Shown: one piece after another, positions 1 through 13,309 of the stretch
Numbering within the stretch: the stretch's first letter is position 1
How the letters are laid out: every line of letters begins with the position of its first letter
NCBI RefSeq assembly: GCF_012489685.1
Contig: NC_080045.1
Location: forward strand, 64,750,722 to 64,814,721
Length of the DNA: 64,000 bases
Source: Lotus japonicus
Taxonomy: Eukaryota > Streptophyta > Magnoliopsida > Fabales > Fabaceae
Direction of reading: 5' to 3'
Program-made: the position numbers and the translations under genes
The notes under the pieces: model-generated
Seen by the model: the letters and a program-made list of their open reading frames with translations, nothing else
What the model was told of the DNA's origin: nothing
Database searches by the model: none

Positions 1-1016
1 TTGAAACTTAAAATCTCGAACTAAGGGAATCAGAATCTCTGACTAAACTCTCATTTGAAACTCTCAAATTAAACTCTTGAACTGATTCGATACTTAAACT
101 CTCAAACTGATTCGAAACTTAAAATCTCAAACTAAGGGCACTTCTAGCATTTTTTTTAAAATGGTTGGGGTGTCAAATCCTGTGGATGGGGTGCGAATTC
201 TAAATCCCAAAATATGTGGTCAGTTGAATCAACTCAAATTAGCAGTAAGGCATTTTTTAATTATCACAAACTCAATAAGTATAGAACTATAACCACTTAC
301 TTGAACTAACAATTCATAATCTGTCATAAATGTTCATTTTATCACAATTTCAACCAATTACTTTTTCATTGACCATTTCTTGTACATCATCCTTTGAAGT
401 GTATCATTTTAATTTAGAAGTGCCAAATTCATGGTTCTCCTACTATCTTGTTTGGCTTATCTGTTGGAGACTCATCCAAACTTTTCAAAGTGGCTTTAAT
501 CCCTCCATTTATGACATTTTAACCTCTTCAATCCATCTCTGAGTTTGTAAATATATGGCACTTGGAAGAGTGCACTGAAGGTAAAGGATAAGAGAATGGA
601 AAATGACAATCACGTCCATAAAAGAATAAACTTTCTGCTTGAATCGTCTAAAATCTCTATGGTCATACAGAACATACAACATGATGAAAATGGAACCAGG
701 AGGAATATCCTCCTAGCCTCTACTATTAAAGGTATTGGAGGATCAACCATAAATATTAAGCCTCCAAAACTATACAGCCCCAAAGCTCATACATTATTCC
801 CTTCTCCACTCCAACTCAGAAGTTTTGCTATGCAGTATGCACACTCACCTGCAAACACAGCTAGCTATGACAGGAGACCCTCCTTCCCAGATTGATATTA
901 AACTTTGGTGGCCAAAGAATTTGTTCTTCAGTAAATGGTAACAACTTCTACTGATTGATAAATCACAGTACAAAAAACTGCACAGCTTCCTAAACTGTTT
1001 CTATTGATGTGTCTGT
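1..1016. other. Region downstream of the GT14 gene, no gene recognised
   Basis: Bases 1-150 hold a loose tandem repetition of a short motif of the form 'aaactctcaaactgattcg' with several degenerate copies. The rest is AT-rich. Open frames at 330-542 and 596-895 show no recognisable domain. The stretch from about 600 to 1016 directly follows the stop codon of the minus-strand GT14 gene and probably includes its 3' UTR. Confidence 0.5.
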
Positions 1017-4000
1017 TCACTGGCACTGATTGGTCTGTGAGCCCAAGTCATCAAGGAGGCTTGAAACAGACCCCTCAAGCTTCTTAGCCTGAGGACCAGG
1101 CTTCAGGATATTGACATCACCCCACTGGGAGCATGGATCCACCCACCAGCTCCTCCTCCCGGTGCACCATGCCCCTGGGGCAGCTTGATGGCGACCGCGA
1201 CGGAGGATCTTTTCATCAATCATGTCCAGCACAGGGTTATCAACTTGGAACTGTCTTGCAAAAGCAGCTCCACTTTCCACCATCTGATCATAAACAGAGG
1301 CGTTCAGGAAGAGCGGTTCCATCTTTGGAGGATTGTCCCAGATCATGTACCGTAAGTCGCCATTTACTGTTGTGTTCTTGAATTCTGGTGCATTGCAAAT
1401 GACTGAGTGAAAGTACCCTTCCTGGGATAACTTCACATTTGTAAAATACATCAGCAGTGTTCGAGGCAAATTATCCCAACCAAAAATGCAGAACTCCAGA
1501 AAGGGTCTGCTCAAGATGACCCATGGTGAACCTGCAGACAAGGAAAGCATTCAACATAATTAACCTGAGGCAACAGTGTTACGCAAACACAGCATGAGAG
1601 AAACAATAATGATACTTAGACATCCAAACAGTTAGACACCTCACATACACCTCATTTTTCTCTATCTCTCCTTATCACATACATCATATATCATATTCAT
1701 TACTTCTCTTCATTTCTCACACTGGACACTAGGCGGATGCCCACGAATCATTTTTGCCTGATAGAACAGATTTACCTGTGAAGAGTTTGAATGCATCAGG
1801 TGTTGCCCTCTTCTCTGTAGCCTGAAAAATTTGGCTTCTCCTAGCTAAATATAGCCCTGGATCAACTACAATAGGTTGGAACCTATCACTCCTGCATGGG
1901 CAGATGAGTACATAAATAAATGATCTAGGCCTAATTGAATATGGCCACAAAGTAGCAGCTAGAGCTAGTGGTAGTTTTCATACTCTTTCCATCCAAGGTC
2001 ACCGGTATGATCAATGAAATTTAGGTCCCTCCTTACTGAAGAGAAAACATGGGACAAATCTGATAAAGAAAACAGAGCACGGATCAGTAACTTAGACAAG
2101 TCAGGAAAAGAGACAATTGTCAAACTGAGATACAAGAATATAAATGAGATATGGCTCATCTATGAACTCACAATAAGCACAATTCAGTGAATAAAGGTCA
2201 TTACTCAGAACAATATGAGCATTTATGCAACTACCTTTATTTTTAGTTTTCAACAGTAGCAACTACCTCGAAAATAACAGTCTCTTATAGTTTTCTTTTT
2301 TAAGAAAACTAAAAATAACAATACATGTCAGGTGTCATGCTTTTAGTGTAGAAAATAGGTCCTACAGAAGGTTTGAAAAATTTTCCCCTCTAGTCACCAT
2401 ATCAGTCAGACTGCCAATTTAAAAAAAAACAGTCAGACTAACAAATGCCAATTCACCAACAGAAACTTTATTCGACCTTTAGATTCCACTTCACAAGGAC
2501 GCTAAAATTATCTCTATCTGGAAGCCCATAGCTTCAGCAAATATGAACAGTCACAGAAAATCCCATGCAATCAGAAGAATATTGTGGTCCATTATCAGAT
2601 TTTGGCAATCATAAGCACTTAAGATATTCATTCATCTCAGGAATAAATAGCACAGGTTAGAACCACTCTCTTCTATGCGGAAATTAATATGCAATGCCAA
2701 AGCAGTTTGTCGAACATGCACAGGCAAAAATAGAAAGAAGAAGAGAGGGGTAGAGTAGAGAGAAAGAGGACTGAATAAGAAACCTTCACCCTAGTTCTCT
2801 GTATGTTTACAATGTAGTATTGGTGTATTTATACAAAGAACTACAAACTAACAAGCTAACTAATAAGCTATTAGCTAACAGACTCTGAAACAGAAGTTAA
2901 CTAACTAAAGTAACTCTAACTGCTTTTATTTTCAACATACCCTTCTACAAGATCCCCATTTGAACCCCTCCTTCCTCCTTAAATACCCTTCTATGGTTCT
3001 ACCAATTCAACCTCCATACTCCTCTCTCCTAATTTGTGACTCCTCTTTCAACTGTATACCTCTTTTCCGTTAAACCTAAAACTTCAGGTCTTAAAATTAA
3101 AAATAATAATAATAATAACTTAACAATGATGAAAACTCACAAAAGTATCATATTAAGAATAAAAGAAATAGTGCAAGGGCCACAAAAGAAAAACATCTAT
3201 AAATACTTAAGCTAAGATACATAGATTTAAGCTTATCATCTAAGATATTCAATGAAAAGACATTGTTTTCCCATAATCTGGGATAAATGAAGTGAGAACA
3301 CTGGCACCTTAGATCAAGCTCATTGATTTGAATATTAAATCTACTCAAATTTCCTAAAACAAGCCAACTTGACAATATAAAGGTGAACAAAAGGAACAAA
3401 AGATGACAATATAAACAAATCTTCTAAAAGCTTAACAGAAACTTTCCCATGAGTACCAAGGCACCACACATGCAAAAATCTTAACATCGAATCATTCATG
3501 TCAATTGCCAAGCTAGTTGAATTGATTGAAAACCAATCATACATATTCAAATTTCCAATCAATATGACACCAATCTTAGCATAGCACAATCCAAAATCAA
3601 ATTCAAGGTACACAAATCCATGGAGCAAACAGAAATGACAAAATTGGCATACCATCCTGAGTGATGAGAGGATAATCACGTGCACTCAAAGTGATGAACC
3701 AATCCCACCCACTATCCAATTTCAGCATAATAGCCGCAGCTCGGAGAGTGATGGCAACATTGGAGGACCCCAAATAGGTGATCCACTCAGCCTTACCGAC
3801 CACATCAACGTTCCCAAAAGCCCGAATCGCCGGCACAGACCTCACAGCAGCAGCTAGAGCCGCTCTCTCTGCATCCCCAGCATCCATCCCCAGATGAAGA
3901 AGGTACCGATTCCGAGGATGATAAACTGCCAGCAACAACCGCAAGATCCGATCCTTGTCCCTGTTTCCACCGGAGATAAAGTACGCAAACGAAGGAGGGT

Positions 4001-4136
4001 AGTGAGAACCATGCTGAACCAGAGAGGGAAACGCCTTCGGCGAGCTGAAGGCGGAGAAGGAAGACATCAAGAGAAGCATGAGGGAGACGAGTGCTGCAAC
4101 GAACAGCGTGAATAGCCATTTCTTCTCAGCTCCCAT
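1017..4136 (-). CDS. GLCAT14: GT14-family beta-glucuronosyltransferase (GlcAT14 type)
   Basis: Encodes a 396-residue type II membrane protein of glycosyltransferase family 14 (Core-2/I-branching, DUF266). Plant GlcAT14 enzymes add glucuronic acid to arabinogalactan-protein glycans in the Golgi. CDS exons on the minus strand are 4136-3653, 2059-1984, 1891-1776 and 1531-1017. The joins keep the frame and restore 'LITQDDLSHVF', 'GWKESDRFQP' and 'FTGSPWVILS', which are typical family blocks. Residues about 6-32 form the signal anchor. The catalytic region follows, with 'SARDYPLITQDD' near residue 155 and 'VDPGLYLARRSQIF' near 195. A conserved C-terminal 'GWDNLPRTLLMYFTN' block lies in the last exon. 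Length is usual for the family and no break is seen. The start is the first Met, directly before the anchor. The next gene on the same strand is EAF. The best match by memory is the Arabidopsis At1g71070 branch. Subfamily placement is inference. Confidence 0.93.
2695..2940 (-). repeat. Candidate solo LTR (copia-like) in a GT14 intron
   Basis: Inside the first GT14 intron (3652-2060). On the minus strand it begins TGTTGAAAATAAAAGCAG, has a TATA-like 'tataaata' (about 2836-2829) and continues into a CT-rich leader (tctctctactctacccctctc), ending near 'gtgca'. This is the layout of short copia LTRs. The flanking 5-mers do not match, so the boundaries remain uncertain. Confidence 0.45.
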
Positions 4137-4669
4137 AACCGCTTTGTTTCTCTCTGTTGTTGGAATTTTTGCATATGGGTATGGATTCTTCTGATGAAAT
4201 CAGAGATTTCGAGAACTGGGTATGGCTAAAGTTTGGATTTTAAGACCTTCCCTGTTAATGGGTCGTTGAAGATTTCGTTGTTGGTGATTATGGACATGGG
4301 TGATATCAAACTAACCAGACGAGACAAAAATGAAATTAAAAAATGGAAAATTGTGAAAACCCAGATCAGAAACTTCCAAAATCTTCCTCTGAATTGCCGA
4401 TTTTCACTGATTCTATGCTGATTCAACCAATTTGGTGGAATGAGAAGATGAGTGAGCTTGGTGAATGGTGAGAGAGTTAGGGTTTTTTTCTTATTTTACA
4501 GGTGAGAATTTGTTGTTGGGTGTTGTAGAAGAAAATGGAGATCACGGATTTGTCTCTTTTCTCACCATTGTTGTTGATTCAAGTCAAAGTTCAGGTTTAT
4601 TTTTTAGCAACATAAATCAATTTATATTTGATGTCTAAATCAACCTAACTACATACAGAAATAAATAAA
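4137..4669. other. Upstream region of the GT14 gene
   Basis: About 530 bases upstream of the GT14 start codon. It holds the probable 5' UTR and promoter of the minus-strand gene. No clear TATA element could be assigned. The short open frames on both strands at 4226-4426 overlap each other and look accidental. Confidence 0.4.
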
Positions 4670-4847
4670 GAGTTTAATGAACATGCACTGACAGTGTGTC
4701 ATTCAATCAAAGCATGCCACATAGGAGATATAATTACATTTGACTTTAATTTTAATTAAAAGAATAAGATATTTTCTGATTTGGCGGAATTCAATTGGAT
4801 GTCTGTGTAAAACTATTTTACACTGTCTGTGCATATCCATTAAACTC
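4670..4847. mobile_element. MITE, Mutator-like, 178 bp (family A)
   Basis: Terminal inverted repeats of about 28 bp start with 'GAGTTTAATG'. They are flanked by a perfect 9-bp target duplication 'ataaataaa' (4661-4669 and 4848-4856). A 9-bp duplication points to the Mutator superfamily. The terminal motif (GAGTTTAAT...TGCAC.GACAGTGT) is shared with the two elements at 32995 and 33220, so this is one family. There is no coding capacity. Confidence 0.8.
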
Positions 4848-4856
4848 ATAAATAAA

Positions 4857-5357
4857 TGTGAGGAAAAGAAAAGACGTGTACAAGGAAGATACTTGTACGA
4901 TTTATACTTTCTTGTGTGGAATAGTTGGCTTGTTTACAAGGAATTAAGCTTCTATACCCAAATTATATATCATTTCATTTATTATGATTATTCATGTGTC
5001 TTTTTCCCCATTGTGTACTCCTAATCATCATAGTAAATTGACTAAATTCGTTGATAAGTTAATAATAAATGTTTACTTAACAATGAAAGTAATACTAAAT
5101 TTGAACCTTAGCTTACTAATCTTCAACACCTATAATGGTGGTTTGCATGATTGCATCTCACGAGTTCCACACTAGTTAAATTATAAAAGAACTATAAGAT
5201 TTAAGAAGAAAAGATTTAACTTTAAAATTTACAATCCTCAGCACCCTGGTGTCAGTTTTAACAAAATTCCCGATCTTCAGAATCAGAATGGCTTATTACA
5301 TTCTTGCAACAATAATGATAAATGATGAAAGGGAAAGACCCCCCCAATTTTGCAATT
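4857..5357. other. Spacer between the MITE and the EAF stop codon
   Basis: AT-rich. It includes the probable 3' UTR of the minus-strand EAF gene (roughly 5200-5357). No other gene is seen. Confidence 0.45.
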
Positions 5358-7688
5358 TCAGATTGAGTTAACAGTGTCTTCATCACTGCCTTCACTATCA
5401 CTGCTGCTGCTGCTGCTCCCACTACCGCTGCCGCTTTCACTGCTTCCACTTCCACTGCTACTGCTAGAAGTAGATGTTTGCTCATCCCTCCCTTCTGCAT
5501 TTACCTGAGCTCTGAGAGCTTCTGCAGCATTGGTTCCTCTGTCCATTTCATCACCACTATCGACCACGTCGGCGATCTCATCATCAGTTTGGGGAATATT
5601 CATGTCAAATCCAACATTATCTTTTTCTTCAACATTATGGTCATCTTCTGGTGATACAATGCCAAAAAGGTCATCAATATCTATATCTCGATGTTCCTCG
5701 ACTTCATTATTGGCAACAGGTGAGGTAGCAGCAACAGTGGGTGCCTCAGTTAGATGATCAGCTGACCTCTTAGATCCAGATTTGATGCCTGTCATATAAT
5801 AAGGACAACATCAGATTACTACGAGTTCAATAGATAAGTAACAAAGCCACTGCAAACCATTTGATCAACTGGTGAATGGATCACTTCCGAGAAGAACAGA
5901 CTCACAACAAAGCACATATCCAGAATCCACCAAAACAGTCTCTAGTATGTGCATAGAAGACAACGTGGAAACTTGTAATAAGCAACAAAAACAATATGAA
6001 AATCATAAAGTTGGAAAGCGCATAAAGAATAATTTGGCGCAGGAGTTGATGTAATAAAGAACTACTCACGGATTGAAGCATATTAACAGACTATTTCCAT
6101 CAGCATCAAGCAATAAAAATGAAAAACTTAGCATATGAATATCCTCCCAGCCCTGATTGAAGGAAAATGTTGCACAAGGGGAACCATAATGGAAAAGGGA
6201 AAAGAACCAAAAGTGGAGCCTAATGCAAAACTCATACTCACATATTGTGTTAAGGGCAACTCCCATTTCATCTAACTAGACTATCAGGAAATCAATTAAT
6301 CTAGGAAATCAATACAATGTTCAGATTTTCAATTTCAGAAACCTTGTAACCATATCATACATACCAGTATTTTCAGGCTCACCAATATCAATGCGTTCCA
6401 CCTCAACCTGTCCATAATCAATGTAAATATCATTAAAGGTCATTGGGCAAAAAATAGATAAGAAAGGGCGCAAGAAATAAGCTATTTACTTTCCTCCCAT
6501 TATTACAGAAACAACTCACACCAAAAGAAAAAGATATGGTCAACACCTAAAAGATTTATCCAAGTATTTATGCTTCATCTAGAAACCCACCTACACCGAT
6601 CTCAAAAATATTTAAAGGCTTCATGTCCTTCTACAATCCACTTTCTTTCCCTCAAACAAAAGTCTTTAATTATGTTGATAAAACAAGAAAAATAGCTGAG
6701 TATTGAGTAATTCCATGATGTCAATATCCACCTAAAAGTACCTCCATGAAAAAAATAAACAATCAGGTTTACATCACCCCTCTCTAGTAAAATTCTATCT
6801 CTATCTAAAAACACGTTAAATATATCATAACGGTATAAAGAGGGTATGCATTATGATATTCACACACAAAGCACCACAACAAAAAGCTTTTCGCTTCCAT
6901 AAAAACAATAAAAATCTAATATATGTTGCAAAAATAACCATAATTATAATTGAAAGTCTCCAGCTGCCTACATTTTTTATGATGTAACAGACTCAACTTC
7001 TAAACAAACAGTTATGCCATAGATAGTTAGTATGCACTTACTGGCACTGCCTGAAATGAGCTCCTACTGACAGGTGCTGGTTTTATCGCCCTTCCAACAG
7101 GGGACGACCGAGGATCCAAAGCTGGTCCAGATGGAGCAGCCACAGCTGCAGCAGCTGTAGATTCACCAGGCATTCGTAGGTGACGCAGTTGCTTTACAGC
7201 CCTATGAAGCCGCTCCAATCGAAGAGTTTCACCATCAAAGAACAATACAGCATCATTTTCCTTGTATTCTTCACTATTCCCCTCAAATGTCACCTTGGGT
7301 TTTCCTAATTGGTTGTTCTGAAATTCCACAGACACCCTATTCTCTTTGGTCTTGCGTAGCAATCCTGGCTTAGTCTTATCAACTGACGCTGGTTTAAATT
7401 CATCTATACATATTTCAAGAGTTCAATTATTAGAAATGAAAATAAGAAAAAAAACAGGATAAAAAATCAATGAAAAAAGCATAGCAAAAATAATTATTGT
7501 TAGAGGAACCAAGATTAAACAGATACTGATGAAGCAGACAGAAATATTAGAAAGGTTTTAAGTAACTTACATCGTAGAGTGCAGTATTTGTTAGATGAAT
7601 CGTTCTTGAAGGAATCACCTAGAGTGAGATTGTACCACCTATCTGACTCAGGAGCAGTCTTGGGCTCTTCTTTAGATTTGTTGGCCAT
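5358..7688 (-). CDS. EAF: ELL-associated factor (EAF) transcription elongation protein
   Basis: Encodes a 317-residue nuclear protein. EAF proteins bind ELL and stimulate RNA polymerase II elongation. Minus-strand exons are 7688-7571, 7403-7042, 6407-6365 and 5788-5358. All junctions are GT-AG and phases agree. The N-terminal EAF domain (about residues 15-120) contains 'DRWYNLTLGSSF' and 'KPGLLRKTKENRVSVEF', then 'NDAVLFFDGETLRLERLHRAVKQLRHLR'-type sequence. The C-terminal third is very acidic and ends in a Ser/Gly/Glu/Asp run (about residues 270-315). This is the usual acidic transactivation tail and is encoded by a CT-rich low-complexity tract at 5370-5480. The start follows a plausible 3' splice site at 7711-7712, suggesting a 5' UTR intron. 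See the candidate leader exon at 14727-15110 and the retroelement between. By memory the orthologue is Arabidopsis At1g71080. Confidence 0.92.
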
Positions 7689-7710
7689 GTTGGGAAAAAA
7701 GTTCAGGAAC

Positions 7711-7916
7711 CTGATACAGCCTGTTTGGAATATTTTTTTATCAAATTTAATAAAAAATAAATGAGTAGATTAACTCAATCAGAAGGACACTTTGTATAGT
7801 GTCATTAACCGTCCTATTTCAATCTCTCTAGTCTCCACAAGAGTCCATATACAACATAATTAAAACTAAAAAAAATGCTGAATCATAAGGAAAACAATAA
7901 TAATGGAGTACGTTTT
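7711..7916 (-). other. Sequence between EAF exon and retroelement (possible 5' UTR intron)
   Basis: A short AT-rich stretch. On the minus strand it ends in 'ctgtatcag', a usable splice acceptor 22 bases before the EAF start codon. The last five bases (7912-7916, 'gtttt') are the left target-site duplication of the LTR element. Confidence 0.4.
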
Positions 7917-9483
7917 TGTCACGACCCAAAATCCTAAGCCGTGACCGGCGCACAGACTATCACCTTAGCCTGGCAAGCCTGTTTAACCAAAACCGACTTT
8001 CCAAAATGATTTCCCAAAGTTATACATGTAGAACCATGAGGCGGCTCCATCTCGCTGATAGCCCTCTCCTCCTATGGGATGGCCTCTCCGATAGGGGTGG
8101 CTCCATCTAGCGGATAGCCCTTTCCTTTCTCAAGTCACATCGTGTCATCGGGGGAAGCTACATCTCGTTGATAGCCCTTTCCTCTTAAGGATTATCTTAC
8201 CCAAGAGGCGGCTCCATCTAACGGATAGCCCTCTCCACCCGGAATCATGTCATGTCTCATCAATCTCATCGGGGGAAGCTTCATCTCGTTGATAGCCCTT
8301 TCCGTGCACTGGCGGCTCCATCTAACGGATAGCCCTCTCCTCCCGGAATCAAACTAGCTAGGTGCACCTAGGCCGTTACCTCCGTTAACGGCTACGGGGT
8401 TCTATCAAGGATCCCCAAAACCGTTTTCTCAAACCAGTTCAAGTCTCGTCAAAAGTCTCATAATCAACTTTCCAAGTTCACAATCTCAGTTTCACATAAT
8501 TTCCAAAATCAAAGCAATATAAATTACTTTCTCATGTCAGTTCATAATCAGAATCAAATAAACTTCATAAAATCAGCTTTCAGAGTTCAAGAATGATAGT
8601 CAAACATATAAAAACATGTTTCCCCAATTTAGATAAATAGACAATATAATAAAGTAATTAAATCAGTTATAAGACTGTTAAAAATATGTCATAGCAGTTG
8701 AAAACCACTCACTGTTACGAAGAATCAACACGATTGCTCCCAACAACTTCAGGACTCACGAACGAACCACTAGCCGCGAATCTGAACTACCAAATAATAA
8801 ATTTCAAACCTTCAGATGCTATTATCTGACGTTATACAACTCATGAGCAACTATGAAAACATCAATTTCGTGCTCAAAGTCCTAAAAATATATTTCTTCT
8901 TAATTCTAACATATGCTATAATACTATTTGTAAGCAGTGGGTAATCGGGTATACCTCAACGAAATAGGAAGAACAATTATGTAGGATTGGGTACTCTTCT
9001 CCTTCCTTAGAGCACAAACCCTAAGCCCCCAAAATTATCCCAAAAGCCTTTTCACTTGAATGCCATAATTTTCCTTTATGAGTGGGTATGTTAAATGGGG
9101 CTTGATGTGGATTTTCATTGGAAGTGGAAGATGAAATTGGTTAGAAGGGAAGGAATCAGAAGCTGCTGCGTGAAGGGAGAAGAAATTCTCATGGAAGAGA
9201 AAAGACAGAGCACGGTTTTTTTTTTTCTGAAACAATTGGGAATGGGTATTGTGCAACGTGGGTTTGAGAGTGAGTAGGTCTAGTAAATCTGAATCTGTTT
9301 TTATTTTTATTTTTGTTATATATATATATATATATTTTAAAACTGCAGAGGTGGGTAACGTGGTTCCTGTTTCTCTCCATTTTACTTTCTTTCCTTGCCT
9401 TATCATTTATATATAATAATGATGATAATAATCATAGTAACTATAATAATTAATACCATAACTCAGTTAAACGAGTCGTTTCA
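7917..9483 (-). repeat. 3' LTR of the gypsy-type element
   Basis: 1567 bp. On the minus strand it begins TGAAACGACTCG directly after the polypurine tract and ends GGGTCGTGACA at the target duplication, so it has the usual TG...CA ends. It contains a run of six related repeat units (8039-8345), a TA dinucleotide run (about 9318-9337) and no conserved open frame. The frames at 9035-9406 are low-complexity accidents. Confidence 0.85.
8039..8345 (+). repeat. Six imperfect repeat units inside the LTR
   Basis: Units of about 40-65 bp each carry a core such as 'ggctccatctaacggatag' followed by 'ccctctcc'. Copies begin near 8041, 8096, 8150, 8204, 8271 and 8310. Two versions alternate: 'gcggctccatcta(a/g)cggatagccctctcc' type and 'gggaagcttcatctcgttgatag' type. 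They lie in the promoter-distal part of the LTR, near its minus-strand end. Confidence 0.75.
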
Positions 9484-12400
9484 ATCTTCCTCCCTTATTG
9501 AAAATTCGTCCTCGAATTTTTAAAGCTTAAACTAACCTTGAGCTTCACACAAGTGGGGATACTTCTCGCGCTTTATGGTCTCAGACTTCCGAATCATCTT
9601 TTCTACGGATTGTCCTTGTCAAAGATTTTCACTGGACCAATATTCTTAGAACGTTAGCGTTTCACCCTTCTATAAACTATGATTACTATATCCTCCATAT
9701 GATATAAATGCCTATCTAGTTGTGCATCCTCATGAGGGATAAGATGAGAGTGAACATATAGGTATCTTCAAAGCATAGAAACATGAAGAACTATATGAGC
9801 TGCAAAAAGATATAGGGAAAGTGTCGATCAATAAGCTACAGGACAAACCATCTCCAAGATTTTGAACGATCCAATGCATCTTAGACTCAGTTTTTTTTTT
9901 TCCTTTTGCCAAACCGCAACACTTCTTTCATTAGAGACACGTGAAAGCACAAGAACACCAACTCCAGTCTCTAAAGGGTGTCGCCTCCTATCAGTATAAG
10001 ACTCTTGCATACTCTAAATTATAACCAAATGATTTTGAACCATCTTAACCTTTCTCTATTGTATCTTGGATAAGTTATGAGTCTCTACAAACTAACTTCT
10101 TCAACATCAGACCAACCTATTGGTGATCTGCATCTCCTACCATACATGGCCTCAAATTGTACAATCCTTACGCTAGACTGGTAGCTGCTAACATAAGCAA
10201 ACTTCATCAATGATAAATTATGCTCTCTAACTCCTTCTAAAGTCTAAAAACAAAAGCACGAAACATGCCCTCCGAGATCTAAATAATCCTCTTAAATCAG
10301 CCATCAATTTAAGGATAGAAGGTTGTACTCGTCTTGAAATGAGACCACACAACAACTTTGAAAGTCTTCTAAAATAGTGCATTCAATTGCTTCTAGGTCT
10401 GAAATCATGGACACACTTACACTATAAAACAACAATCTCATTCCAAGGTAAATCTTAGTATATATAGCAGCAACATAAGTCCTCTTCATAGAGAATAAGT
10501 GTGCATACTCAGTCAATCGATTCATAATCACCAATACCAAATCATAACACATTAAATTCTTAAGCAACCTATCGCCAAGGTCATAATAATACTTCTCACT
10601 TCCCCCTATGGTATCTTAATATATTGAAGTAACATTACTTGCTTTTGTGCTTAGCCTTCACAGACTGACATGCTAACATTCAGAAATAAATTTTCTATGT
10701 TTTTCTTCATCCTTTCCCATCAATATAAGTCCTTAAGATCTTGATACTTTTTACTAGAACCTAAATGAATGGTGAAAGCATGATTATGAGTATTCTCTAA
10801 TATTTTCCTCCTCGAACTATCTACATTAGGCATACCCAACTATCATACAAGTTGTAAAATATCACTAGAGTCTTGAAAAAAAAAATGTGGAACCCTTTCA
10901 CCTTAGAAATCCTTTATCCTCTTTTCCATCTACAAATCTTGACCATGATCATGTTTAACATCACCAACCAAATCTCTATTCAAACTAAAACCAATTTGCA
11001 CATAAATCAACAATGAGTTTGAATGGGCAAGCCTAAACCAAAATCTATTATCAACAAGCTTCTAGTTTTAGTCCTTATACTTTGGAATATACCAGAATAA
11101 TCAATAAGCACAATCAGTAAATAATCCAAGAATGAATGCGGCTCATTAAATCCATAAAAACAGCAGTGACATCACTAAGTCCAAAGGCATGAATAATAAG
11201 TAATAACTCATATCACGTTCCAAAAGTCATCTTCAAAATGTCTTCTTTCTTAATCTCTGATTAATGATACCCAAATCGTAGGTCCTTTTGTTTTCAAAGA
11301 CTATTGTCCTCATTGCAGCCCTCAACAACTCATGTAGGTGAGGGAAATGATATTGCTATTTATTGGTACATTATCCAGTGCATAATTGCACAGTGCACTG
11401 CATATTTCCATCTTTCTCTTCACACACAAAACTAGTGTTAGGAACCAAATTTATGGAAAACTCTATCCCCTTATTAGATGGTACACCCGAAAATTCTCCA
11501 AGGAACACATTCAGAAAATCACACACTAGAAGAATCTCTTTTAGTTTCATTTCAGCTGTTTGAGTATCTTAACCAAAACCAATTATTATAGACAACCCTT
11601 CCTTAGCAACTTGCTAACTCCAAATGCTATGGTGTTCAACTTCACTCTCCCGAAGATGTGTAATCTCCAAATAGTATAAATTTCATTACTTCGTGACAAC
11701 CCAAAGTGTTTATGAAAGATTAACCAATCTATATCCAAAGATCACATTAAAATCAATCATGTCTTAAGCTATAATGGCTATCAACAACTCTCAATCTCCA
11801 ATGGATACCTTAAAAAGAATGGTGCACAAACTCAACCATCAAATTCTCCTCAAGAGGTGCAGCAACGGTCAACGCCTTATTCAGGAAAGAAGATAATTCA
11901 CTAAGTTGGCTACAATGATAAAAAGAGTATATATCCTTAGCATGAAGCATAACATAATCATCTCAAGATCATATAAACAGTATACTTACTGCCACGACAT
12001 TGGTTGCCTAAGCATCTTGATGAGTCAAAGCAAAGACTCGAGCTCGACTCTCCTAACACCTCATTGACCTAGACTACCATCTCATTTACCATTAGTTTTA
12101 GATACTCCACGACCTCGGCCAAAAGAACTCATAGCTTGTCTAACAAGTGTTGTAGGGGGGGTCAAAGAAAATGCTAAAGCCGCTCTTGCTAACGCTTATC
12201 CATGACTAGAGGAAGTTACACCACCACCATATGTAAATCCCTCCTAAAATGACTTATCTGAAAGCATTAATTTCACACCCTACTTTCTCCAAAGAAATTT
12301 ACATGTTGAAACATTTGACAAGCAAACAAGGTGTAGATTTCGGGCAAAATGCATTTGAGGAAAAATTGATCATAAAGGCCCCCCAAAATCTAGTCTATGA

Positions 12401-13292
12401 CTCAGCACAAAGCTTTAAGATTATCTACTATAACTACTCTATGGTATCATTCTACTCAGTTTACTCCAACAACTCAAGCATGTGAGTCGAACCATCTATG
12501 ATAATCTCTAGAAGAATACGATTCATCAATCTATAGGAAAAAATCACCTATGTTATTAGAGGTGATCACAGCACTCTCGTACACCTAAAGTCATCACGTC
12601 AATCATGTGCTACACACTCCAACTCAACGATGTTAAATCCAGTACCCTTATGCATGAGCATCCAAGTGCTCTCCATAGACTCTCAAAAGCATCAATAAAC
12701 CTCTGATCCACGCTTGACTAGTACTAGGAAAGCATGAGAATTAAGCTTAACGTGAACAATCAATGTGACATCAACCTCTCCGATGACACCTACTTGTTGT
12801 TGCTCCTCTTTCCTAACCCTTGGTCGACAATCCCAATAACAACTCCAATACATTGATTCACATCATGTTGTAATCCCCTCAACCCAATTGCAAGCTCTAT
12901 CATTCATGAATTTCATTTCTCGATATAAGGACCTTAACACTTTCTACATCAACGAACAACCAACGTCTATCGGCGACGACCTTTGGCTTGCACTGCATTG
13001 TTGAACACTACCAACCACAAAGGCCTTATAGAGGGTCCTAACAAGCTAATCGTCTTATAATAGAAATCCTAATTTAGGTGACATCCTCACCGAACAAAGA
13101 ATACTCATCAAACATAAGACATGAATCAAATTTTTGTGAATGAGGAACGAACTCAAATCACACTTGGAAACAACAATAAGACTCTCATGAGACATTAATA
13201 GCATCTTTGAAGTAAGTTGTGCCGCGGTTCACAATTTACTAGAAAGATTCTATCACTACCTCATGTCTGCAGCTAATAGGACCTACAGCCAA

Positions 13293-13304
13293 AGCTCTGA
13301 TACC
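13293..13304 (-). other. Primer-binding site of the LTR element
   Basis: The minus strand reads TGGTATCAGAGC five bases after the end of the LTR fragment. This is the standard plant PBS matching the 3' end of initiator Met-tRNA. It fixes the element's orientation and shows that 13310 is a genuine 5' LTR end. Confidence 0.85.
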
Positions 13305-13309
13305 AACTT

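Noticed and set aside
596..895. 99-codon frame downstream of the GT14 gene
   Set aside because: No domain, no splice or promoter context; lies in the likely 3' flank of a minus-strand gene.
1133..1381. 82-codon plus-strand frame
   Set aside because: Antisense shadow of the last GT14 exon.
5530..5757. Ser-rich plus-strand frame
   Set aside because: Antisense of the acidic EAF tail.
9035..9406. Frames on both strands inside the LTR
   Set aside because: Low-complexity and AT-repeat sequence, no gag or pol similarity.
12249..12485. 78-codon plus-strand frame
   Set aside because: Antisense to the decayed gag region of the LTR element.
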